Source: Bacteroidia bacterium (GTDB lineage: Bacteria; Bacteroidota; Bacteroidia; JABDFU01). Taken from it: 13,139 nt of DNA. A model generated the notes under the pieces. The model ran no database searches. It saw only the letters and a list, made by a program, of their open reading frames with translations, and was not told the DNA's origin. This document shows, in pieces, positions 1-8,200 of the stretch. Each line of letters starts with the position of its first letter. The first letter of the stretch is position 1. Both the position numbers and the translations under genes were made by a program. The stretch is from contig JADLGT010000215.1 of NCBI GenBank assembly GCA_020849195.1, positions 1-13,139 on the forward strand. The letters run 5' to 3'.

Positions 1-2914
1 ACGGACCTCGTTCAGATGGAAAGTAGGCAAGGTCGAAAACATTTGTGTACGTAACAGATCCGGTAGGTAATTGTTTATTCGGAAAAATTTCTGTTTCGAG
101 TACTTCACGTGTTGGGTGTTTCGACATGGCAGCATTATCAATATTTGCCGGAGTTAAACCACTTGTTTGCCGTGTAAACAACGGGTCGAGTGTGTGCCAG
201 TTGAATCGTGCACGGTTGTACCCTATTGTCAGGCTATCGAATAACGATGCCTCCGGGAATAAACTGCTTTGCCCTTGCGGAATACTGGCTAAGGACCAAT
301 ACTGAATGGGTCGCATATCAATTCTTGAAATACTTCCTTCAAAATCGTCGAGATAAGAATTACCGTCTTTCCCAATAGCGTTACTGTGCCCCGGAAATAA
401 TCTTGCCGCTTCGCCCGAAGCAGTAATGTATGAGGGTTGCTTCGTGCTGTAAAAAGGAATTTTATCAATAAGTCGTGTTAGAAATGGTGCTTCTGTTTTA
501 TAATTTCCGTCAATGCCAGCAACAATATTGCTGACAGGTTCGCTGCCTATGTTTACTTTTTGTGTAAGTGGCCGCTCGGCAAGACGCATAATGGTTCCGC
601 CTAAAATAAAATCTTTGTTCACCTTGTAGTCGAAATGTGCACCCATCATTGTTTTCGATTGCAGTGCAAACAACGAATTGCTTTCGAGCGATATTTTTAT
701 AGGCGTGCCCGAATTTAAAATACCTTCATTAATAATTTTTACTCGCCCCAACGTGTAGTCCACCGTATAATCTACGTTTTCGGTAAGTTTAATGGCCCCC
801 GCCGTAACAGTTACCGATCCTTGAGGAACGTTGACTGTATTCAATGATATTTCCGAACTTGAAGATGATTTGTATTGACCCTTTAGCTTAAAGCGGTTTT
901 TGTCGGGATATTGTAAAGCAATTGTTTTTGTAGAGTCGTACAATTGAAAGTAGGCGTACTTTTCTGCGTTAGCCATGGTAGTAGGATCGCCCGGCGCTGT
1001 ATTTGCAATACGGTTATACAAATATTTTCCAAACGGCTCGGCCACAGGAAAAACAATACGGCCGTTTGATGAAATGATAGTGATGCCATCTAAAAAGTCG
1101 AACACTCCATCGGGTGCTGCATCGCCATTTAGGTTTAAATGGTCGAGTGCAACTACCTGTACTAATGGTTTCCCTTTCATTGGTCCGTCCGGTAAAAAAT
1201 TTATATCTACACCGGTAGAAATATTATTGTACCATACTGCCAACTGAAAATCTTGTGGATTGATTTGATAGCCCCCAATGGAGTAAATATTTTTCATCAT
1301 TAGATCCCATAATGGTAGTCGGGGGTTTGTAATTGTTCCTTTCAGAAGTTTTACGATAAGTGGTTTCGGACTTTCTATACCATCGGTTGAAAACTCTCCA
1401 ACCTGATACGTCTTTCCATCAACAGTATATTGAAATGCAACACCCAAAATTTCATCATAGTTTAGTGCCTGGTTTAAAGAAATATATCCAAGTTTCTGAT
1501 TGATCGTGTAATCGGTTGGAGCTAATCGCCGTGCCAATTGTATGCTTTCGTAATCTCGCGAAATGGCGTATTGTCCCGGAAGCAGTGCCGCAATTTTGTT
1601 GATGTCGCGCGATTTCAAGTAGCCGGTCATCGTATCAGCTAATTGATGGTATAAATTATTCGCTCCGTTTTTGGGATAATAGCCTGCGCTGTCAACAATA
1701 AATGGTTTGGTGTATGTCGATACGTGAGCCGAGTCTTCGCCCAAATCGGCAAAGGCAACAATGTTACGCAAATCGGTAGTAATGCTGCTACGGTTGGTAA
1801 CCCACACTTCCATTTTCGAAATGTTTATTGTTGATTGAATAAAAGGTAATTTGCTTAATGCCGTGTCGAATCGTTCTCTGAAAAATTGTGAAAGAAAATA
1901 GTGTCGGTTCGATTCGTAATTATCGCCGGTTACTTCAAACTGAGTTATTTGTGCGCCGCCTGTAACATTTATCTCCGATTTTTTACCCTTTTGCTGCGAA
2001 AGTAGAGTTGTTGCTGTAAGTCGTCCAAACTGCAATTGTGTTTTAATACCAAACAAGCTTGTGCTACCGGTAATAAGGCTTCCGGTAAGCGGCAACGTTA
2101 CATTTCCTGCTTCAATTTTTTTAATGATTTCATCTTCATGGCCGTTGTACTCAATCTTCATTTGATTTTCAAAATCAAATGTTGCTTCGGTGTTGTAATT
2201 AGTGGTGAGTTTTAATTTATCGCCAATTTTTCCAATCACATTAAGCTGTATTTTTTCGTTGAAGTTAAATGTGGTAATGCTTCGCTGCCTCACAGGCAGT
2301 ATCGGATTTTCAGTTCTTGAATTATTCACTCCAAAAATAAGTTGTGCTGTTCCTTGCGGGCGTATATCAACGGTATTTCCGCCAAATACCCGATCAAATA
2401 ATTCGCTATTAACATGTAGTTTTGGAATTAAAGCACGGCTGGATTGATTCATCGACTCGGCCCCGGTACGCTGTTTCCAATAGCTTTTCACCTGTTTGTG
2501 CAGTTGGTAATCCATGTATTCGTCCTGCGTCATAAATGTTGGTGGACGGTAATCTTGTTCACCCATTTTTTGCGTGATGTTGTACTGTCCGGTACTAGGA
2601 TCATAAACAACTTCTTTTTTGATGTTTGATGGGTCGTTTAATTTTAAGCCGCCACCGTTGGGATAGTTAAGTGGATCCTGAATCGACTCGTCTTTGAATT
2701 TATATTTTATCGGATCAACATTGGGCGAATCGGGCGGAGTAGTTTCTACAACAGGTGTACTATTGTCGTCGTCGAATGACGGATAGGTGTGGGTGGAGCG
2801 ATCTTTAGCGCCGGCGCCTATAAATGCCGACAACACTGCAGCCGATGCCGTTGTAACAAATGTGTATTTTAAAAAACTTTTAGCCAATTTTATTTTATTA
2901 CAATACACTGCCAT
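1..2914 (-). CDS. sprA: SprA (Sov), type IX secretion outer-membrane translocon, N-terminal 971 residues (3' end outside window)
   Basis: SprA is the very large outer-membrane barrel through which type IX secretion cargo leaves the periplasm; full proteins are usually around 2300-2500 residues, so about 40% is visible. I translated the frame from the ATG at 2914 to the window edge and found no stop. Family signatures, in order: YDPSTGQY near residue 104, the block around NYNTEATFDFENQMKIEY (239-256), the phrase LPLTGSLITG (274-283), DDFEG (856-860), and the terminal YFPSERGP reaching the edge. The N-terminus has Lys residues, a hydrophobic stretch (about 17-34) and a small-residue run GAGA, a probable signal peptide. 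An in-frame TAA lies upstream near 2972, so 2914 is the first reasonable ATG. ruvA ends 83 nt upstream; the ruvA-sprA neighbourhood recurs in Bacteroidota. Identity is near certain; only the exact signal-peptide cleavage site is uncertain. Confidence 0.97.
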   Translation of the reverse strand, partial: MAVYCNKIKLAKSFLKYTFVTTASAAVLSAFIGAGAKDRSTHTYPSFDDDNSTPVVETTPPDSPNVDPIKYKFKDESIQDPLNYPNGGGLKLNDPSNIKKEVVYDPSTGQYNITQKMGEQDYRPPTFMTQDEYMDYQLHKQVKSYWKQRTGAESMNQSSRALIPKLHVNSELFDRVFGGNTVDIRPQGTAQLIFGVNNSRTENPILPVRQRSITTFNFNEKIQLNVIGKIGDKLKLTTNYNTEATFDFENQMKIEYNGHEDEIIKKIEAGNVTLPLTGSLITGSTSLFGIKTQLQFGRLTATTLLSQQKGKKSEINVTGGAQITQFEVTGDNYESNRHYFLSQFFRERFDTALSKLPFIQSTINISKMEVWVTNRSSITTDLRNIVAFADLGEDSAHVSTYTKPFIVDSAGYYPKNGANNLYHQLADTMTGYLKSRDINKIAALLPGQYAISRDYESIQLARRLAPTDYTINQKLGYISLNQALNYDEILGVAFQYTVDGKTYQVGEFSTDGIESPKPLIVKLLKGTITNPRLPLWDLMMKNIYSIGGYQINPQDFQLAVWYNNISTGVDINFLPDGPMKGKPLVQVVALDHLNLNGDAAPDGVFDFLDGITIISSNGRIVFPVAEPFGKYLYNRIANTAPGDPTTMANAEKYAYFQLYDSTKTIALQYPDKNRFKLKGQYKSSSSSEISLNTVNVPQGSVTVTAGAIKLTENVDYTVDYTLGRVKIINEGILNSGTPIKISLESNSLFALQSKTMMGAHFDYKVNKDFILGGTIMRLAERPLTQKVNIGSEPVSNIVAGIDGNYKTEAPFLTRLIDKIPFYSTKQPSYITASGEAARLFPGHSNAIGKDGNSYLDDFEGSISRIDMRPIQYWSLASIPQGQSSLFPEASLFDSLTIGYNRARFNWHTLDPLFTRQTSGLTPANIDNAAMSKHPTREVLETEIFPNKQLPTGSVTYTNVFDLAYFPSERGP

Positions 2915-2997
2915 GTGCGAATGAATAGATAAAAGTCTTCGCGACAGATTTACTCGTAATTTTTAGGTAATTATTTGGCTATAGACCCTTGGGTTAG

Positions 2998-3585
2998 TTA
3001 GAGGTTTTTTAATGCGGCTTTTATCAACTCTTCAACATTAAGTTCAGAACCTGAGTTGGTTATTATTTTATCCAAAGCCTTTTCAGCTACATTTTTTGCA
3101 AACCCCAGCATTACCAAAGCTGATAACGCTTGTTCGCGGTTATTATTGCTTGCAACTACCATAAAATCAGGCGAAAGCCCGCTTTTTCCAAGTTTTCCTT
3201 TTAAATCTACAATTATTCGTTGTGCTGTTTTTTCGCCGATGCCTTTTATGCTTTTTAGCACGGAAACATTTCCCGTTAAAATAGCTTGTTCTATTTCGTG
3301 TGCCGAAAGCGATGAAAGCATCATGATAGCACTTGTTCCACCTACTCCCGAAACCGAAACAAGATGCCTGAATAATTGTCGTTCCTGTATATCGGCAAAG
3401 CCGAAAAGTTTTGGCATATCGTCGCGTACATACATTTGTTCGGCAAACAATTTGCAAGTTCCACTACCGGGCAATTTTGAATATGTGTTGAGCGAAATAT
3501 GAAGTTGATAGCCAAGCCCATTACAGTCAACCACTGCATAAGTTGGTGTTTTTTCCGAAAGTTTACCTTCAATGTGGTTAATCAT
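2998..3585 (-). CDS. ruvA: Holliday junction branch migration protein RuvA
   Basis: RuvA forms the tetrameric platform that binds four-way DNA junctions and loads the RuvB motor during recombinational repair. The 195-residue product has the normal length and architecture: an N-terminal OB-fold beginning MINHIEGKL (about 1-63), two helix-hairpin-helix motifs, VSGVGGTSA (78-86) and IKGIGEKTA (113-121), and a C-terminal three-helix RuvB-contact domain (about 150-195) with ALVMLGF. RuvB and RuvC are not in the window, which is normal because ruvA often stands apart in Bacteroidota. Gap to hflX upstream is 150 nt and contains a good -7 box; sprA follows after 83 nt, so ruvA and sprA may share a transcript. 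TAA stop. No anomaly seen. Confidence 0.97.
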   Translation of the reverse strand: MINHIEGKLSEKTPTYAVVDCNGLGYQLHISLNTYSKLPGSGTCKLFAEQMYVRDDMPKLFGFADIQERQLFRHLVSVSGVGGTSAIMMLSSLSAHEIEQAILTGNVSVLKSIKGIGEKTAQRIIVDLKGKLGKSGLSPDFMVVASNNNREQALSALVMLGFAKNVAEKALDKIITNSGSELNVEELIKAALKNL

Positions 3586-3644
3586 TGTTTGTCAAAGTAG
3601 CCCACCTAAAACCATGAATTTTTCGTGATTTTTTTTGAGGGATA

Positions 3645-3652
3645 CAAAATTA
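3645..3652 (-). promoter_or_regulatory. Probable Bacteroidota -7 promoter box for ruvA (and possibly sprA)
   Basis: Read on the minus strand the bases are TAATTTTG, an exact match to the Bacteroidota -7 consensus TAnnTTTG. It sits 59 nt before the ruvA ATG in the only sizeable gap between hflX and ruvA, which would leave a leader of about 50 nt. A TTTG lies upstream but only 12 nt away, too close for the usual spacing of about 19 nt to a -33 element, so the second half of the promoter is not convincing. Confidence 0.4.
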
Positions 3653-3735
3653 GGCGTTTTTTGCCAAACTTTGACCTATAAAATCAAATTTAATATGCTG
3701 ATAATTAGATATTTGCGATACGTAAGCAAGCCATA

Positions 3736-4950
3736 TTAGTACAATAAGTTATTGTAGGGATAGCGTTTGGTGTGCATTTCCTTTACCATATTGTACAACA
3801 GATTTTTAAGTTCATTGATGTTTTGTTTGTGAGTTGCCGAAATAAAAATGCAGGTAAGTGTAAGTTTACTCATCCAACTTTTTTTGAGTTGTTCAAGGGA
3901 AAGATTTTCTTGGGTAACCGGCGTTAGATCATCGTGATCTTTTTCTTCGAATTTATAAGCATCAATTTTATTAAACACCAATACCGTTGGTTTGTCGTGT
4001 GCCTTAATATCAACAAGCGTTTGGTTAACAACATTAATTTGGTCTTCAAATTTTGGGTGAGAAATATCAACCACGTGTAGAAGAATATCTGCCTCGCGCA
4101 CCTCATCAAGTGTAGATTTGAATGACTCTACCAAATGAGTCGGGAGTTTTCGGATAAATCCGACGGTATCTGAAAGTAAAAAAGGCACGTTTTCAATCAC
4201 CACTTTTCTAACGGTAGTATCAAGCGTGGCGAATAATTTATTTTCGGCAAACACTTCCGATTTGCTGAGCATATTCATAATAGTTGATTTGCCGACATTT
4301 GTGTAGCCCACTAATGCCACACGAATCAGCTCTCCGCGATTTTTTCGTTGCGAGGACATTTGCCGATCAATTTTTTCGAGTTCGTCTTTGAGCAAAGCTA
4401 TGCGGTCGCGAACAATTCGCCTGTCGGTTTCAATTTCTTTTTCGCCCGGACCACGCATACCTATTCCTCCGCGTTGACGTTCGAGGTGAGTCCACATTCC
4501 TGTTAAGCGTGGTAATAAGTATTGATATTGAGCCAACTCTACCTGTGTTTTGGCGTGGGCTGTTTGTGCGCGGGCAGCAAAAATATCGAGGATGAGATTT
4601 GTACGGTCTAAAACTTTTCGTTCCAGTTCTTTTTCAAGGTTACGTATTTGCGAGGGCGACAACTCGTCGTCGAAAATGAGCAGGGAAATATTGTTTTCAA
4701 ACACATATTTTTTTATTTCCTGCACTTTCCCCGATCCCACAAACGTACGAATGTCGGGCTTGTCGAGGCGCTGTGTAAAACGTTTTAAGGTGATAACTCC
4801 GGCTGTTGAAGCTAAAAATTCAAGTTCATCAAGGTAGTCTTTTATTTCTCGCTCATCTTGCATCCGACCGATAAGGCCTACCAGAACAGCGTTTTCAGGT
4901 TGTTTAGCAGTGCTTACAATTATTTTTCTGCGCGATAATCTTTTCTCCAT
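3736..4950 (-). CDS. hflX: GTPase HflX (ribosome-associated, heat-shock/stress ribosome splitting factor)
   Basis: HflX is a cytosolic translational GTPase-family protein that binds the 50S subunit and splits or rescues stalled ribosomes after stress. The 404-residue product has the HflX N-terminal nucleotide-binding region with VGSGK (71-75), the linker hallmark GGIGMRGPGEKEIETDRR (161-178), and then the G domain: G1 GYTNVGKST (215-223), the switch region FATLDTT (240-246), G3 DTVGF (261-265) and G4 NKID (327-330). Its ATG is only 3 nt after the stop of the membrane cytochrome c gene, so the two are almost certainly cotranscribed, an arrangement with no obvious functional logic. The length is usual for Bacteroidota HflX. 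TAA stop. Confidence 0.96.
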   Translation of the reverse strand: MEKRLSRRKIIVSTAKQPENAVLVGLIGRMQDEREIKDYLDELEFLASTAGVITLKRFTQRLDKPDIRTFVGSGKVQEIKKYVFENNISLLIFDDELSPSQIRNLEKELERKVLDRTNLILDIFAARAQTAHAKTQVELAQYQYLLPRLTGMWTHLERQRGGIGMRGPGEKEIETDRRIVRDRIALLKDELEKIDRQMSSQRKNRGELIRVALVGYTNVGKSTIMNMLSKSEVFAENKLFATLDTTVRKVVIENVPFLLSDTVGFIRKLPTHLVESFKSTLDEVREADILLHVVDISHPKFEDQINVVNQTLVDIKAHDKPTVLVFNKIDAYKFEEKDHDDLTPVTQENLSLEQLKKSWMSKLTLTCIFISATHKQNINELKNLLYNMVKEMHTKRYPYNNLLY

Positions 4951-4953
4951 AAA

Positions 4954-5562
4954 TTATTTACGGAGCGTTTTAATGTGTTGAACAACAGAGGCTAGTTGTT
5001 CCTTATTCAGTTGGTCGCCAAATTTAGGCATTGTGTTTTTTCCGTTAATAATTATTTCGCTTATAGCGGCATCATCCATCTGCGATAGCGATAGGTTGCT
5101 TGCACCCATCAGTTCTGCTTTGCCATCTTCGCCATGGCAGCGAACGCATAATTGTGTATAAATGGTTTGACCGTTAGTCAACTCGCCCGGATTGTTTGCA
5201 GGAGTTTCCAATTTCTTTTTTCTCACTTCGGCCAATCCGTAGGCTCCAATAATTAATACTAGCGCAACAAATGCTAATGCTTTGTTCGATTTTTTAAATC
5301 CAATAATTGCAAGTGGAATAGAAGCTAATACGGCTACAAGTTTTATTGTCATCAGCGTTTTTAATGCAGCGCCCTGTGTAAGCATAAATAGACCGGTAGC
5401 CAAAAATAAAAAACTGATTACCATTTCCGGAACTTTGAAAATTTTGGTGAATTTGCTTAGTTGTTCTTTTTTGTTGGCTAGCAGTAAAATAGTTTTTACA
5501 AGGTAAATAAGTAAAAAAAGTAATACTACGATTTTATGTGTGGTTAATGTGAGTTGGTACAT
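4954..5562 (-). CDS. Membrane-anchored c-type cytochrome with N-terminal SirB2-like four-helix domain
   Basis: The 202-residue product has two parts. Residues about 8-112 form four hydrophobic helices (roughly 9-29, 47-65, 69-88 and 93-111), resembling the SirB2 family of small inner-membrane proteins. Residues about 120-202 form a mono-haem cytochrome c domain with one haem-attachment motif CVRCH (Cys139, Cys142, His143) and a plausible sixth-ligand Met in NTMPKFG (Met178), ending in the amphipathic helix typical of class I cytochromes. The haem domain should face the periplasm. Its electron partner cannot be told from the sequence; no oxidase or bc-type genes are nearby. It is the first gene of a two-gene unit with hflX. 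The SirB2 assignment rests on helix layout and N-terminal flavour, so it is less certain than the cytochrome call. No TAnnTTTG box was found in the 130 nt upstream. Confidence 0.88.
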   Translation of the reverse strand: MYQLTLTTHKIVVLLFLLIYLVKTILLLANKKEQLSKFTKIFKVPEMVISFLFLATGLFMLTQGAALKTLMTIKLVAVLASIPLAIIGFKKSNKALAFVALVLIIGAYGLAEVRKKKLETPANNPGELTNGQTIYTQLCVRCHGEDGKAELMGASNLSLSQMDDAAISEIIINGKNTMPKFGDQLNKEQLASVVQHIKTLRK

Positions 5563-5692
5563 TGTAATATATTTTTTGTCGTATAAGTTTATAAAATCAG
5601 CACAGATGAAAAAGCTTTGTTTAAGTAAGGAATACAGGTAAATGAGATGAACGTACTTAACCTATAATAGCCTATTCAAAATCAAGGAAAAT

Positions 5693-6637
5693 TTATTTTG
5701 CTACTGCCTTATTCATATTGTCCAAAACGTCCATAACCTCCTTAACTGCTTTTGATGATGCGGTAAGTAGTTTTTTCTCATCATCGTTAAGTTTCAATTC
5801 AATAATTTCTTCAATACCATTTTTTCCAAGTTTCACAGGAACGCCTAAGTAAACATTTTTCAATCCGTATTCACCTTGCAGCCACGCACACACCGGAAAT
5901 ATACGTTTCTGGTCGCGAACAATAGCTTCAACCATTTGTGCAGCCGACGCGCCGGGCGCATACCAAGCCGATGTGCCCAATAGGTTTACAATTTCGCCGC
6001 CACCTTTTTTGGTGCGTTCAATAATGGCATCTAATTTATCTTTTGCAATAAGTTCGGTAACGGGTATGCCGCCAACAGTGGTGTAGCGTGGCAGCGGAAC
6101 CATTGTGTCGCCGTGGCCACCCATCAACACTGCTTGTATGTCTTTAGGTGAACAGTTTAATGCTTCCGCTAAAAATGCTTTATAGCGTGCAGTGTCAAGT
6201 ATTCCGGCCATGCCGAAAACCCGTTTCGAATCGATACGTGCTGTAAGGTAAGCGCAATAGGTCATTACATCGAGTGGATTTGACACAACAATTATGATAG
6301 CTTTTGGAGAGTGTTTGATTACGTTTTCGGTAACCGATTTTACAATTCCAGCATTGGTCGAAATAAGATCATCGCGGCTCATGCCGGGCTTACGGGGTAA
6401 ACCCGAAGTTATTACAACTACGTCGGAGTTTGCTGTTTTTGAATAATCATTTGTCGATCCCTTTATACGTGTATCGTACATATTGATTGGCGATGTTTGC
6501 CACATGTCAAGGGCTTTTCCCTCGGCAAAATTTTCTTTAATATCGACTAATACTACTTCGTTAGCTAATTCTTTGTGTGCTACCACGTCGGCACAGGTTG
6601 CTCCTACATTGCCTGCTCCTATAACTGATACTTTCAT
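5693..6637 (-). CDS. mdh: Malate dehydrogenase (NAD-dependent, LDH-like type)
   Basis: This enzyme interconverts malate and oxaloacetate with NAD in the TCA cycle, in the cytosol. The 314-residue product shows the Rossmann motif GAGNVG (7-12) and Asp32 for NAD ribose binding. The active-site residues are in the expected places: Arg82 and Arg88 in PRKPGMSR, Asn120 in VSNPLDV, Asp148 and Arg151 in LDTARY, and the catalytic His175 in GGHGD. Arg82, where lactate dehydrogenases carry Gln, argues for malate rather than lactate. Length fits the LDH-like bacterial MDH group common in Bacteroidota. It appears to stand alone: 130 nt to the cytochrome gene downstream and 261 nt to the kir gene upstream. 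The leader just before the ATG is strongly A-rich, as expected where Shine-Dalgarno sites are not used. Confidence 0.97.
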   Translation of the reverse strand: MKVSVIGAGNVGATCADVVAHKELANEVVLVDIKENFAEGKALDMWQTSPINMYDTRIKGSTNDYSKTANSDVVVITSGLPRKPGMSRDDLISTNAGIVKSVTENVIKHSPKAIIIVVSNPLDVMTYCAYLTARIDSKRVFGMAGILDTARYKAFLAEALNCSPKDIQAVLMGGHGDTMVPLPRYTTVGGIPVTELIAKDKLDAIIERTKKGGGEIVNLLGTSAWYAPGASAAQMVEAIVRDQKRIFPVCAWLQGEYGLKNVYLGVPVKLGKNGIEEIIELKLNDDEKKLLTASSKAVKEVMDVLDNMNKAVAK

Positions 6638-6677
6638 GTTTTTTGTTTTTTTTAAGTTTTTAATTGTCAGATGTCTT

Positions 6678-6700
6678 CCTGTTGACAGACAGAGAACAGG
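6678..6700. repeat. Short inverted repeat in the mdh upstream region
   Basis: Six-base arms (cctgtt at 6678-6683 and aacagg at 6695-6700) are separated by 11 nt. The repeat starts 41 nt before the mdh ATG and could be a leader hairpin or an operator half-site pair. The rest of the 261-base gap (6638-6898) is AT-rich and shows no clear promoter box, gene or RNA; it also holds a perfect 12-base palindrome agaaaattttct (6872-6883) just after the kir stop, too AT-rich for a strong terminator. Confidence 0.3.
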
Positions 6701-6898
6701 CTATATTGAAAATGTCGGATTGAATACCGAAAATTTATGGCTATTTCGCTGCTGTAAGTTTTTTTGATGCGTACTAAATTATTAAAACAAATTGAATGAA
6801 GTGAAAATTTATTGATAAAAAATTGAAAAGTATTTTAGCATGGCCTTAGAATGAAGGCACAACTAGCAGGGAGAAAATTTTCTGTTTATTGTTTTGAA

Positions 6899-7864
6899 TT
6901 AGGACTTTTCTGTTTGTTGCACTGGAAGGTTAGCCTTTTCGTAATTGTTAATTTGGTCGATGTTCAGAATAACACCATTGCCGGTGTACTCGGTCATCGG
7001 AATAAATTTAGCCCCCCAAACCACTTCTTTATATTTATAAGAACTGCGCGAATATACGGTTTGCGAGAAAGCGTCATCAAAAGCTTTTATGAGAGTAATA
7101 AATTCTGCATCCATATTTTTCAGGTCTTCATCAGTTAGCCCCCACATGGGACTATTTTCGTCAATGGGATGAACGACTGTCTAGCTCAACGGAAAGAAAT
7201 TTATTTTTGTTATCTCCAATTTCAATCCGTAAAAATTTCTGATTTTATTGTTTTCTTTATTACGAACTGAAAACGTTACTCCCGCTTCAACTTCAATTAA
7301 TTGGTTGCGGCGTTCGTTGACTAACCTAAACATAAAAGCTGTAGTGTTTTTGTAAGGGGCAATCAATGCAACGCGGCTGTATTTTATACGAGCGCCGGGT
7401 CTGGAAAAACGACCGTAAACCAAACCTGTAACTAAAGCAAAGCTCATCAGTCCAATCATTGATTCGACAGATGCAATAGAATTTTCGAGTTCTCCTACCG
7501 GGCTTATTCTACCATAACCAAGGGTAGTAAGTGTTTGCGAGCTGAAGAAAAACGACTCCCAAAATTTATCAATATAAGTAATGCCTTGTATTCCCGCAAG
7601 ATTTTCAATTCCGGCAAGCATATAAAGTGCTGCAAATAATAAGTTGACAATGAAGTAAAGTGAAAATACAGTTAAATAAAATTTTATCCATGACATAGAG
7701 ATGAGTGCATGGAATGTTTCAAACTTGTTGAGTAGCGGAACACCTTTACGAATTACGTTAAAGCTGCCGTCTTTATTTAGTCCGCGGGCATTCCCTCCGT
7801 CTTTATTACCAAATCCAAGATCGCTGCCGGCTTGTTCAGGTTCTTTTACTTTTTTAAAGCGCAT
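6899..7864 (-). pseudogene. Inward-rectifier K+ channel (KirBac type) interrupted by an in-frame TAG
   Basis: Read through, this frame encodes a 321-codon Kir channel of normal family length. Residues about 61-83 and 130-151 are the two membrane helices, with the pore helix and selectivity filter TLGYG (114-118) between them. From about 160 onward is the cytoplasmic immunoglobulin-like Kir domain that gates the pore. Codon 228 is TAG (7181-7183). The preceding INFFPLS and the following TVVHPIDENSPMWGL continue the family pattern exactly in frame, and the family usually has Trp at this spot (SWT-VHPID), so a single TGG to TAG change explains the break. The 93 codons after the stop are well preserved (DAEFITLIKAFDDAFSQTV, YKYKEVVWGAKF), which suggests a recent mutation, a sequencing error or readthrough. 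As written, translation would stop at residue 227, leaving the pore but only part of the gating domain. The gene has its own 136-nt upstream gap; I saw no exact promoter box there. Confidence 0.9.
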
Positions 7865-8000
7865 ATAAAAATAGTTCTACTGAAATTGGGTACTTGTTTG
7901 GGTTCTGCGGTTTACGTCGTCGTAATATTGATGTGCAGATGGATATGTACGATTTAAACAGAGGTTATGAATTAAAAAAGTACACACTATTTTAAAAGGT

Positions 8001-8144
8001 TTAGCCGAATTGCCCCCAAGTATGATCCCTATGCTTTAAAGGCTTATGATGTCCGCCTCTTCCGGAAGAGGAACTGCCGCAGGATTGGAGTGTAATCAGT
8101 AATGCTACTATTAAACAGGCGAGTAGGTGTTTTGTTTTTCTCAT
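8001..8144 (-). CDS. Candidate 47-residue His-rich lipoprotein
   Basis: I do not recognise a named family. From the ATG at 8144 the product starts MRKTKHLL, has a hydrophobic segment (about 7-20) and then LQSC (19-22), a lipobox-like site that would make Cys22 the lipidated first residue. The mature part is only 26 residues: a Ser/Gly run (SSSSGRGG), four His residues (32, 33, 38, 41), several Lys/Arg, and the end DHTWGQFG. Very short lipoproteins with SCGSS-like starts are common in Bacteroidota. The same frame is open back to an ATG at 8273, but that start would put 43 non-signal-like residues in front of the lipid signal, and a good -7 box at 8201-8208 lies between the two starts, so I prefer 8144. 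Function unknown; the His content might bind metal, which is only a guess. Confidence 0.6.
   Translation of the reverse strand: MRKTKHLLACLIVALLITLQSCGSSSSGRGGHHKPLKHRDHTWGQFG
8056..8071. repeat. Perfect 16-bp palindrome inside the small lipoprotein gene
   Basis: The bases cctcttccggaagagg read the same on both strands without mismatch. They fall in the codons for the Ser/Gly-rich stretch right after the lipid Cys. The sequence may simply reflect codon choice for SSSGRG, or form an mRNA hairpin or a protein-binding site. Confidence 0.5.
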
Positions 8145-8200
8145 AGATGAACTATTTATCTTGTAACTAAATGTAATAAAGAAAACCGAAAAGCAAAATA

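Noticed and set aside
45..2629. Several plus-strand open frames of 61-90 codons at the left end
   Set aside because: All lie opposite the continuous sprA frame, which carries unmistakable family motifs.
2985..2994. acccttgggt palindrome after ruvA as a terminator
   Set aside because: The stem is only four pairs with a two-base loop and no T-run follows, so it cannot be called a terminator.
3056..3502. Open frame of 148 codons on the plus strand opposite ruvA
   Set aside because: Antisense to a confident ruvA with no family signal; a shadow frame.
3661..3664. TTTG as a -33 element for the ruvA promoter
   Set aside because: It lies only about 12 nt from the -7 box, shorter than the usual spacing of about 19 nt.
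6899..7147. Separate 82-codon gene starting at an ATG at 7147
   Set aside because: It is the in-frame C-terminal part of the Kir channel; the Met is internal and the family match continues upstream of it to the TAG.
7181..7183. TAG reassigned to an amino acid in this organism
   Set aside because: Roughly 3000 other codons in confident genes contain no in-frame TAG, which would not be expected under reassignment; a one-gene event is simpler.
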